Shown here: piece by piece, positions 1 to 5,877 of the stretch | Layout of the letters: each line of letters begins with the position of its first letter | How positions within the stretch are numbered: the first letter of the stretch is position 1 | Source of the DNA: an uncultured Aeromonadales bacterium | GTDB lineage: Bacteria; Pseudomonadota; Gammaproteobacteria; Enterobacterales; Succinivibrionaceae | DNA length: 7,951 bases | Assembly: GCA_902796095.1 (NCBI GenBank) | Contig: CADBNP010000302.1 | Location: 1 to 7,951 of the forward strand | Reading direction: 5' to 3' | Notes under the pieces: generated by a model | Database searches by the model: none | Told to the model about the DNA's origin: nothing | What the model saw: the letters and a program-made list of their open reading frames with translations, nothing else | Made by a program: the position numbers and the translations under genes

Positions 1-36
1 AAAACCAGAAATTAACTGATCAGGAGTTGTACCGAT

Positions 37-270
37 ATGATGACATTTGTTCTGGCCTTTGCCGGTTTCTGTCTTGCCTTTTTTTTACTTTCCGTGGGTT
101 ATATTTTTGCTCATAAGATGATCAAGGGTTCCTGCGGCAGTATTGATGATATTGGAGAGGAGCGTGTATGCAAGTGCGAGAAGCCCTGCTTTGCCCGCAG
201 AATGAAAATGAAACGGGAGGAGGCCAAAAGGCAGAAGGAGCAGATGAACAGAGATCTTGGCATTGAGTAG
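37..270 (+). CDS. nqrM: NqrM, Na+-NQR maturation protein (DUF539 family)
   Basis: A 77-residue protein with one N-terminal membrane helix (about residues 3-25) followed by a short cysteine-rich segment and a basic, lysine/arginine-rich cytoplasmic tail. The cysteines are C33, C45, C47 and C51, in the pattern GSCGSIDDIG then CKCEKPC, which is the hallmark of the DUF539/NqrM family. In that family the protein is needed to mature the sodium-translocating NADH:quinone oxidoreductase, probably by helping deliver iron to the iron site between NqrD and NqrE. A cysteine at about this position (33) is reported as essential, from memory. Length fits the family. AGGAG at 21-25 precedes the start; a second ATG directly follows at 40, so the protein could begin one residue later. 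The preceding 36 bases probably contain the end of an upstream gene, most likely nqrF, but too little is present to identify it. apbE follows after 7 bp, which supports the call. Confidence 0.93.
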   Translation: MMTFVLAFAGFCLAFFLLSVGYIFAHKMIKGSCGSIDDIGEERVCKCEKPCFARRMKMKREEAKRQKEQMNRDLGIE

Positions 271-277
271 TTTTTTT

Positions 278-1351
278 ATGAAGCCAGTGGTAAAAAACAT
301 CCTGAAGGCGCTGATCCTGGTTGCAGTTCTTGCTGTAATAGGTTTCTGCAATCATAGCGGAACCGGGGGTATTATCGGTACGAAGCCGGTTGTAAAAATA
401 GACGGTCCTGTATTTGGCACCTTCTACGGCATAACAGTGGTGGGTGATTATCCGGGCGGAGAACTCGAACTCAGGCAGGACGCCGAGGCTGTTCTCCAGA
501 GGATAAATCATGAGATCTCAACATTTGATCGTACTTCTGAACTTTCCCGTTTCAATGATTCAAAATCAACCGAACCGTTTCCGGTTTCGGATGATACTGC
601 CGTTATGGTGATTGAAAGTTTCAGAGCGGGAAGAGAGCTGTACGGAGTGCTTGACATAACTGTCGGTCCTCTTGTGGATCTGTGGGGTTTCGGTCATGTC
701 AAAAAGGAGCAGGGTTACATTCCGTCTGCGGAGGAGATAGATCGTACCCGTCTTGTTGTCGGTCTCGACAAGCTGCATCTTGACTATGGCTTCGGCGGAT
801 CTTTCCTCAGAAAGGATCATCCTGACATGAGGGTGGATCTTGCCACCGTGGGAGAGGGCTTCGCAGCCGATTCTCTTGCAAAAATGCTGGATGATGCAGG
901 GATCCGCAACTATATGGTTCATGTGGCCGGAGCCATGAGAACCAGGGGATTTAATGCCAAGGGCGCACCCTGGAGCATAGCCATTGAGCAGCCGGTGGAC
1001 ATTATCGGAGCTGTGGGCGATATAGTTGACATCGGAAACCGGGCCATATCTACGGCCGGAACCTACCGCAATTATTTTGAAAAGGACGGAAAACGCTACT
1101 CTCATGCCATAGATCCGAGAACAGGCAGACCTATAGAGCATAATACGGTTTCGGTTACGGTAATCGGTGACAGCGCCACGTTTACGGATGCCATGGACAC
1201 CGGACTTCTTGTTCTCGGTGCGGATGAAGCTCTTAAATATGCCAATGAGCATAATCTGGCCATTTACTGCATTGTAAAGGAGCCGCAGGGCTTCAGAGCC
1301 AGATGGAGCAGGGCTTTTAAGGATTATCTGATCCTCAGGCAAGGAAAGTAG
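278..1351 (+). CDS. apbE: ApbE, FAD:protein FMN transferase
   Basis: A 357-residue exported, membrane-anchored flavin transferase. ApbE splits FAD and attaches FMN through a phosphoester to a threonine/serine of target proteins, classically NqrB and NqrC, on the periplasmic side. Visible motifs (ATG numbering) are GTFYGIT at 47-53, DITVGPLVDLWGFG at 126-139, VDLATVGEGFAAD at 186-198, YSHAIDPRTG at 274-283 with the conserved His276, and TDAMDTG near 303-309, which contributes Mg2+/active-site residues in the family. The VGEG and VAGA variants match the enterobacterial type as I recall it rather than being defects. The N-terminus is a hydrophobic segment ending in Cys24 (VIGFC). This resembles a lipoprotein signal, but Phe before Cys is atypical, so lipidation is uncertain. 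An in-frame TTG at 257, inside nqrM, would add seven residues; ATG 278 is preferred because it comes 7 bp after nqrM and gives a normal signal sequence. No clear Shine-Dalgarno is seen, so coupling to nqrM is likely. Confidence 0.95.
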   Translation: MKPVVKNILKALILVAVLAVIGFCNHSGTGGIIGTKPVVKIDGPVFGTFYGITVVGDYPGGELELRQDAEAVLQRINHEISTFDRTSELSRFNDSKSTEPFPVSDDTAVMVIESFRAGRELYGVLDITVGPLVDLWGFGHVKKEQGYIPSAEEIDRTRLVVGLDKLHLDYGFGGSFLRKDHPDMRVDLATVGEGFAADSLAKMLDDAGIRNYMVHVAGAMRTRGFNAKGAPWSIAIEQPVDIIGAVGDIVDIGNRAISTAGTYRNYFEKDGKRYSHAIDPRTGRPIEHNTVSVTVIGDSATFTDAMDTGLLVLGADEALKYANEHNLAIYCIVKEPQGFRARWSRAFKDYLILRQGK

Positions 1352-1353
1352 TC

Positions 1354-2175
1354 ATGTTTTTGTGGTATATGCTCAGCGGAGTTATTTCCTGTTTTCTGAT
1401 TTTTTCTCATTCCTACGAGGGAAAGGAGTATTCTTTTCTCATAGGCTTCACCATAGTTTTGCTTCTGTGCGCCTTCAGATATGAGAAGGGCTATTCCCTT
1501 GGCAAGACCATGTTCACCTGTATCTTTCTGCCTCTTGTTGGAGCTGCGGCTCTCGGTGCCTACGAGTACCGGAATTTGTTTATGAAGAACCTGGATCAGG
1601 TCGTGGCCAATTACGTGGCATATCAGTTTGTTTTCGTGCTGGTGGGAGTGCTTGCCACAATTGTTTTTCTGTACAAGCTTCTTGTCAGCAGACTTCTGGA
1701 AAAAAGACTGAAGACCATCAACGGAACCAATTACGCAATAACGATGAGCGGCTCTTCCGACAGCTACCTCAGCGCCCAGGACATAAAAAACAGGGAGAGA
1801 CATGCAAAAATTGCCGCTCATGTCGCCGTTTTTGTTTTTATTGTCGCCTCTACATTTCTTGTATCTCTGATCCCGCATCTGCAGATCCAGTCTGACGAGC
1901 TCCGCTTTTCTCTTACAGGCGCAACCCAGGGGATCTGTCTGGTTGCCTGCTGGATTTTTGCCGTGATCTACATTTTTAACTGCGGTGTGGGAATGATTCT
2001 TTCCTTTGCGTTTTTTTATCTGGCCACCTTCACTTTTGGGACTTTGATAAAGAACGGCTTTACCATGGATCTCATCAAGCAGGAACTGATCTGCTGGGCA
2101 TGGCTTTTTGCTCCGAGCGTGGCAGCCTTTTTTTTAAGAGAGCTGAATTTTCTACCGAATTTTGAAGATTATTGA
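1354..2175 (+). CDS. Unrecognised polytopic membrane protein (about 8 TM)
   Basis: I do not recognise this 273-residue protein. It appears to have about eight membrane helices: roughly 2-20, 26-43, 51-70, 86-110, 152-173, 188-209, 210-231 and 243-261. A hydrophilic loop at about 111-151 is rich in Lys/Arg near both ends, which by the positive-inside rule puts it in the cytoplasm. The loop includes a Ser-rich stretch (MSGSSDSYLSAQD). The C-terminal tail is short and acidic (NFEDY). No nucleotide-binding, metal-binding or transporter signature was seen; cysteines at 13, 39, 55, 194, 198, 210 and 237 form no obvious motif. Translation starts from ATG with a good AAGGAAAG ribosome site at 1341-1348 that runs up to the apbE stop codon; the genes are 2 bp apart. 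mpl follows 6 bp after the stop. Position between flavin-transfer and wall-recycling genes suggests an envelope role, but that is inference only. It is intact and its base use looks like its neighbours'. Confidence 0.85.
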   Translation: MFLWYMLSGVISCFLIFSHSYEGKEYSFLIGFTIVLLLCAFRYEKGYSLGKTMFTCIFLPLVGAAALGAYEYRNLFMKNLDQVVANYVAYQFVFVLVGVLATIVFLYKLLVSRLLEKRLKTINGTNYAITMSGSSDSYLSAQDIKNRERHAKIAAHVAVFVFIVASTFLVSLIPHLQIQSDELRFSLTGATQGICLVACWIFAVIYIFNCGVGMILSFAFFYLATFTFGTLIKNGFTMDLIKQELICWAWLFAPSVAAFFLRELNFLPNFEDY

Positions 2176-2181
2176 GGTCGT

Positions 2182-3549
2182 ATGCATATTCATATTCTTG
2201 GTATCTGTGGCACCTTTATGGGCGGGATAGCCCAGATTGCCCGTCAGATGGGTTTCAGAGTAACCGGCTCCGATGCCAATGTCTATCCGCCCATGAGCAC
2301 GCAGCTTGAAGCCTGCGGCATAGAAATCATTCAGGGGTATGAGCCGTCGCAGCTGGAGCCGGCTCCAGATCTTGTTGTGGTGGGCAATGCCATGAAGCGG
2401 GGCAATCCGTGCGTGGAATACATGCTTAATCACCGGATGAAGTATGTTTCCGGTCCCGAGTGGCTGGAGGACTATGTTCTGCGATCAAAGAAGGTTCTTG
2501 GTGTCGCCGGCACTCACGGAAAGACAACAACCGCAACCATGCTGGCCTGGGTGCTGGAGTGTGCAGGCAAAAATCCTTCATTTCTGATTGGCGGCGTTCC
2601 TGAATGCTTCGACGTTTCCGCAAGAAACACAGACAGTGAATATTTTGTGATTGAAGCAGATGAATACGACTGTGCCTTTTTTGATAAGAGATCAAAGTTT
2701 GTTCATTACCATCCATGGGTGCAGATCCTTAACAATCTTGAGTATGATCATGCCGATATCTTTTCTTCGGTGGAGGATATCGAACGCCAGTTTCATCATC
2801 TTGTAAGAACAATTCCGTCCGAGGGATATGTTATTTCCTCTGCCGGGGACGTGCATCTTGATCGTGCACTTGCCATGGGCTGCTGGAGCCGGCTTGAATA
2901 TGAGGACGGAGAGGGCGGACGTTTTACTGCAGTGCTGAATAGGGATGACGGAAGTGATTTCGATGTGCTGTGCGAAGGCAGAAAGGTGACGAACGTATCA
3001 TGGTCGGGCATAGGTCGCCATAATGTTCATAATGCTCTTATGGTTATTGCCGCGGCTGAGAAAATCGGCATCAGTCCCGAGGAATCAGCCAGAGCTCTCG
3101 GCACCTTTGTGATGCCGAAAAGAAGAATGCAGCTGGTGGGAACAGCTGCAGGAGTTGATGTATATGACGATTTTGCCCATCATCCTACAGCAATTAAAAC
3201 AACAGTTGCCGGTCTCCGGGCAAAAGTCGGCAAAGGCAGGATAATAGCTGTTCTTGAGCCGAGATCAAATACTATGAAGCTTGGCGTTCACCGGGATCTT
3301 ATCGGAAAATCCCTGGAGGATGCCGATATGGCCTTTGTCTATGCTCCTGACAGCATCACCTGGGATGCCTCGGTGATAGCCAGGACAAGTTCTGTTCCGG
3401 TTAAGATTGAGGATGATTTTGATCAGCTGCTAAAAGATGTAGTTGCTTCTTCAGAAAGCGGCGACAGCATTCTGGTTATGAGCAACGGCGGCTTTAACGG
3501 TATTCACCGGAAACTGCTCGAGGGTCTCGATCCTTCATGCAGGCACTGA
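2182..3549 (+). CDS. mpl: Mpl, UDP-MurNAc:L-Ala-gamma-D-Glu-meso-DAP ligase
   Basis: A 455-residue cytoplasmic Mur-ligase family enzyme, close to the 457 residues of E. coli Mpl. Mpl uses ATP to join recycled tripeptide L-Ala-gamma-D-Glu-meso-DAP to UDP-N-acetylmuramate, returning wall material to peptidoglycan synthesis. The N-terminal UDP-binding domain begins HILGICGTFMGG (residues 4-15). The ATP P-loop GTHGKTTTAT is at 110-119, followed by EADEYD at 158-163 and NNLEYDHADIF at 184-194. GRHNVHNA lies at 278-285, then YDDFAHHPTAI at 328-338, and EPRSNTMK at 359-366 in the C-terminal domain. GICGTFMGG and EADEYD favour Mpl over MurC. All expected catalytic motifs are intact. GAGG at 2174-2177, overlapping the previous stop, is a closely spaced ribosome site. 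The 3' end overlaps the ATPase gene by 13 bp. Its presence implies meso-DAP-type peptidoglycan and wall recycling. Confidence 0.97.
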   Translation: MHIHILGICGTFMGGIAQIARQMGFRVTGSDANVYPPMSTQLEACGIEIIQGYEPSQLEPAPDLVVVGNAMKRGNPCVEYMLNHRMKYVSGPEWLEDYVLRSKKVLGVAGTHGKTTTATMLAWVLECAGKNPSFLIGGVPECFDVSARNTDSEYFVIEADEYDCAFFDKRSKFVHYHPWVQILNNLEYDHADIFSSVEDIERQFHHLVRTIPSEGYVISSAGDVHLDRALAMGCWSRLEYEDGEGGRFTAVLNRDDGSDFDVLCEGRKVTNVSWSGIGRHNVHNALMVIAAAEKIGISPEESARALGTFVMPKRRMQLVGTAAGVDVYDDFAHHPTAIKTTVAGLRAKVGKGRIIAVLEPRSNTMKLGVHRDLIGKSLEDADMAFVYAPDSITWDASVIARTSSVPVKIEDDFDQLLKDVVASSESGDSILVMSNGGFNGIHRKLLEGLDPSCRH

Positions 3550-4445
3550 GAATAACAGATCTTAGGAAAAAGTACGGCGATCACGACGTGCTCTGCGGTG
3601 TTGATCTTTGTGTCGAGGAAGGGTCCTTTACAGCTCTTCTGGGGCATAACGGAGCTGGCAAGACTACAACTCTCGGCATTGTTGCGGGACTTATCAGAAA
3701 AACCTCCGGCAGCGTAAGCGTGTTTGATCATGATCTTGATTCAGATCCGGTGGCGGTGAAATCCTGCATCGGTCTGATGACCCAGGATTACAATTTCAGT
3801 CAGTTTGAAACTGTGGAGCAGGTGGTACTGAATCAGGCCGGATTCTTCGGGATCAGAAGATCAGATGCCAGGAAAAGAGCGGATCGGTTGTTTGATATCA
3901 TGGATCTGCAGTCTCTGCGGCATGCAGAAACGAGAGAACTGTCCGGCGGCATGAAGAAGCGCATGATGCTTGTCCGGGCGGTGATCACAGAGCCGAGACT
4001 GCTGATCCTGGATGAGCCTACTGCCGGAGTTGACATTGAGATCCGGCACCTGATCTGGAATTTTCTGCGTGAGCTTAACCGGAGCGGTACAACCGTCCTT
4101 CTTACAACGCACTACTTTGAGGAGGTTGAAAATCTCTGTCAGCAGGTTGCCATTCTGAAGAACGGCGTGATCAGCGACGGCGGTTATGTTCATGAACTTA
4201 TCTCCCGTCTTACAGTCCGCAGCGTAATATTCGGACTTTCCTGTCCTCTGCCTGCAGACTGTTACCTTCCTCTTACTCCGCTGGATGGAAATTACGTTGA
4301 GTATACCTATGACAGTAAGAAGACAAATGTTTCTGAAATGGTGACTGCACTTCTTAAGTATGGCTGCAGCGTTCTTTCCGTGCGAAACCGTTCCAGCAGT
4401 CTGGAGGAATATTTTCTGAATCAGAGGGATGAGCACTGTTTATGA
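3537..4445 (+). CDS. yadG: ABC exporter ATP-binding protein, YadG-like
   Basis: A 302-residue ABC ATPase. All nucleotide-site motifs are present: Walker A GHNGAGKTT at 36-44, Q-loop MTQD with Gln83, signature LSGGMKKR at 135-142, Walker B LLILDEP at 155-161, D-loop AGVD at 163-166, and the switch His192 in TTHYFEE. From memory it matches E. coli YadG (about 308 residues) along its length, including the distinctive stretch NFSQFETVEQVVLNQAGFFG at 86-105 and the C-terminal RNRSSSLEEYF, equivalent to RNKANRLEELF. It should power the membrane partner encoded next, as in ABC-2 family exporters; the substrate of YadGH is not established. The gene starts inside the end of mpl with GAGGG at 3520-3524 upstream. 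Its stop overlaps the next start as ATGA, typical of coupled translation of an ATPase/permease pair. Other ABC-2 ATPases with drug or polysaccharide substrates are the alternative, but the permease also points to YadGH. Confidence 0.92.
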   Translation: MQALRITDLRKKYGDHDVLCGVDLCVEEGSFTALLGHNGAGKTTTLGIVAGLIRKTSGSVSVFDHDLDSDPVAVKSCIGLMTQDYNFSQFETVEQVVLNQAGFFGIRRSDARKRADRLFDIMDLQSLRHAETRELSGGMKKRMMLVRAVITEPRLLILDEPTAGVDIEIRHLIWNFLRELNRSGTTVLLTTHYFEEVENLCQQVAILKNGVISDGGYVHELISRLTVRSVIFGLSCPLPADCYLPLTPLDGNYVEYTYDSKKTNVSEMVTALLKYGCSVLSVRNRSSSLEEYFLNQRDEHCL

Positions 4446-5212
4446 ATTCAGCCTTTCTTATTGCCTATCTGACCATAACACGCCGCGAGGTTGTCCGCTT
4501 CTCCAGGGTGTGGTTCCGCACGCTGCTTCCTCCCATGGTCAACACCGGTCTTTACTTTCTGATTTTCGGCAACCTGATCGGAACAAAAATTGGTCCAATG
4601 TCCGGATGCAGCTATGTGGAATTTATGATGCCGGGACTGGTGATGATGTCAGTGATCATATGTTCATATACCAATGTGGCATCGTCCATGTACAGTGCCA
4701 GATTTCAGAAATATATTGAGGAAATTCTGGTTTCCCCTGTTCCCATGTGGCTGATAGTGGCCGGATTTGTCACCGGAGGCGTGATAAGAGGAATGATTGT
4801 TGGCGTTCTTGTTCTTCTTGTGGCACTTAATTTCACGCCGGTATCATTTCTCCATATTCACCATCTGATCCTTATGCTGCTCCTTGCTTCCCTGCTTTTT
4901 TCTCTTGGCGGATTCATAAATGCCATCTATGCCAGAAATTTTGATGATATATCAGTAATTCCGACACTGCTGCTTACACCTCTCATTTATCTTGGCGGAG
5001 TATTCTACACTCTGGATCTTCTTCCTCCGTTCTGGGAGGGTGTTTCCAGGATCAACCCGCTTCTTTATGTCATAAACACTTTTCGCTACGGTTTTCTCGG
5101 GATCAGTGACACATCGATTGTACTGTCGTATGTTGTCGTCGGTGCACTGCTTCTGGTTTTCTTTGTTTGGGCCACACTTTTACTTCAGAAGGGCAGGGGG
5201 CTGGTAAGCTGA
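4442..5212 (+). CDS. yadH: ABC-2 type permease, YadH-like
   Basis: A 256-residue inner-membrane permease, the same length as E. coli YadH as I recall it. It shows six hydrophobic segments, roughly 27-46, 60-80, 103-130, 140-160, 171-190 and 226-250, the standard ABC-2 fold. Recognisable family sequence includes YFLIFGNLIGTKIG near 38-51, YIEEILVSPVP at 91-101 (cytoplasmic coupling region before the third segment), ARNFDDISVIPTLLLTPLIY at 164-183 followed by LGGVFY, LLPPFWEG at 193-200, FRYGFLGI at 214-221, and the terminal GRGL. With the upstream ATPase it should form a homodimeric or 2+2 exporter in the cytoplasmic membrane. The start codon overlaps the ATPase stop (ATGA). GAGGG at 4424-4428 is somewhat distant, so translation probably depends on coupling. 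The next gene begins 1 bp after the stop. Substrate is unknown; nothing in the sequence identifies it. Confidence 0.92.
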   Translation: MNSAFLIAYLTITRREVVRFSRVWFRTLLPPMVNTGLYFLIFGNLIGTKIGPMSGCSYVEFMMPGLVMMSVIICSYTNVASSMYSARFQKYIEEILVSPVPMWLIVAGFVTGGVIRGMIVGVLVLLVALNFTPVSFLHIHHLILMLLLASLLFSLGGFINAIYARNFDDISVIPTLLLTPLIYLGGVFYTLDLLPPFWEGVSRINPLLYVINTFRYGFLGISDTSIVLSYVVVGALLLVFFVWATLLLQKGRGLVS

Positions 5213-5213
5213 T

Positions 5214-5696
5214 ATGATTGCTGCATTAATACTGTTATTTCTCGGATTTCTGCTGTTTCTCGGAGTCATGATAATCAGGTTTGTTCCGGATGACTGCAGG
5301 CTTATGGTTCAGCGGGGCGAAAGAACTGTTATTATGAAGCCGGGAATCGATTTTCTGATCCCGTTCTCGGATCGCAGTCTCGGCATTATTCAGATTGCCT
5401 ACAGGAATGCGGTTCTGTGCGAGTTCGTATTTGAAGATGAGTCATACCGTGTAATAGGCAGCTACAGCGTAATAAATGAGGAACTGATAACCCCCAGGAC
5501 CCCGGAGAACTTTACTCTGATCCCTGAAATTATCGGCAGTGAACTGAGCGCCATGCTGAAGACATCAGAAAGCACGGACTGGAATGCAATAGCTGGGAAA
5601 ATTATGGCTGCCGTCAATCTTAAACTGCAGGATCTGAATATAAGACTTGATTCGCTTGATATCAGGAGCATGGATGATGTGGATGCTGGAGCGTGA
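5214..5696 (+). CDS. Short SPFH/band-7 (stomatin-like) membrane protein
   Basis: A 160-residue protein with one N-terminal membrane helix (about 2-22) followed by what looks like an SPFH (stomatin/prohibitin/flotillin) domain. RFVPDDCRLMVQRGERTVIM at 22-41, followed by KPGIDFLIPF at 42-51, fits the family start: a charged anchor, R-x-G, then PG-x-x-F-x-x-PF. The segment IIGSELSAMLK at 106-116 with LNIRLDSLDI at 141-150 fits the end of the domain, where the first strand pair is followed by an 'in-register' GI-x-v-x-x-v-x-I-like element. SPFH proteins usually scaffold membrane complexes or proteases and continue into a long C-terminal coiled coil; here translation ends right after the domain at TGA 5694-5696. 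It may therefore be a natural minimal form or a truncated gene (see the following stretch). It starts 1 bp after yadH, with GGGGG sequence near 5196-5200, suggesting co-expression with the exporter. Family assignment is from motif recall, not a search. Confidence 0.72.
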   Translation: MIAALILLFLGFLLFLGVMIIRFVPDDCRLMVQRGERTVIMKPGIDFLIPFSDRSLGIIQIAYRNAVLCEFVFEDESYRVIGSYSVINEELITPRTPENFTLIPEIIGSELSAMLKTSESTDWNAIAGKIMAAVNLKLQDLNIRLDSLDIRSMDDVDAGA

Positions 5697-5829
5697 GGCG
5701 GTCTGTTTGTTTGAAAGTCCTTCCCGGAAACGCATGACAGGAGGCTTAAAGAGTTCGGACAGATGGATCAGGAAATATGCATCATGCTTCAAACCGATGG
5801 TCCATCCCGGGAGGCAGGCGCAGCAATAA
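5697..5829 (+). other. Convergent intergenic stretch, possible decayed C-terminus
   Basis: This gap lies between the SPFH gene and the chemoreceptor terminator. In frame with the SPFH gene, beyond TGA at 5694 and a second TGA at 5712, the frame is open from 5715 to a TAA at 5886-5888. Up to the terminator it reads like a soluble charged helix (ETHDRRLKEFGQMDQEI and on). A second frame (5647-5829) is also open but reads as low-quality basic sequence. Either could be chance. If the first is real, the SPFH protein once had a helical tail now lost by point or frameshift changes. Two stops within six codons argue against a single simple error. No ribosome site or plausible independent start was seen. 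Confidence 0.3.
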
Positions 5830-5854
5830 AAAAGGCTGAAGAAAAGCTTCAGCC
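5828..5854 (-). terminator. Rho-independent terminator of the chemoreceptor gene
   Basis: Read on the minus strand, an 8-bp perfect stem (GGCTGAAG at 5854-5847 pairing with CTTCAGCC at 5841-5834) closes a 5-nt loop and runs straight into six T residues (5833-5828), then ATT. It lies 23 bp past the chemoreceptor stop codon, the right place and orientation. On the plus strand the hairpin is followed by CCGGATATTT rather than a T-run, so it would be at best a weak terminator for the opposing operon. Confidence 0.88.
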
Positions 5855-5877
5855 CCGGATATTTCAAAACAGAGTTT

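Noticed and set aside
257..277. TTG start for apbE inside nqrM
   Set aside because: No ribosome site at the right distance (AAGGAG at 235-240 is 16 nt away), and ATG 278 gives a standard signal segment. It remains possible.
566..1342. Long open frame (258 codons) on the minus strand inside apbE
   Set aside because: It lies antisense to a gene with full ApbE motifs; its translation shows no family motif and reads like a shadow frame.
1324..1878. 184-codon minus-strand frame across apbE and the 8-TM gene
   Set aside because: It crosses a real gene junction on the other strand and its composition is not protein-like.
3861..4436. 191-codon minus-strand frame inside the ABC ATPase gene
   Set aside because: It is antisense to the Walker B and signature region of a well-recognised ATPase and has no recognisable domain.
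4429..4719. Plus-strand 96-codon frame overlapping the start of yadH
   Set aside because: The yadH frame matches its family from residue 1; this frame is the neighbouring shadow and ends within the gene.
5694..5714. UGA recoding or selenocysteine at the two TGA codons after the SPFH domain
   Set aside because: TGA ends the 8-TM gene, mpl, yadG and yadH here, no stem-loop typical of a SECIS element was seen directly after the codons, and the short segment between them looks non-conserved.
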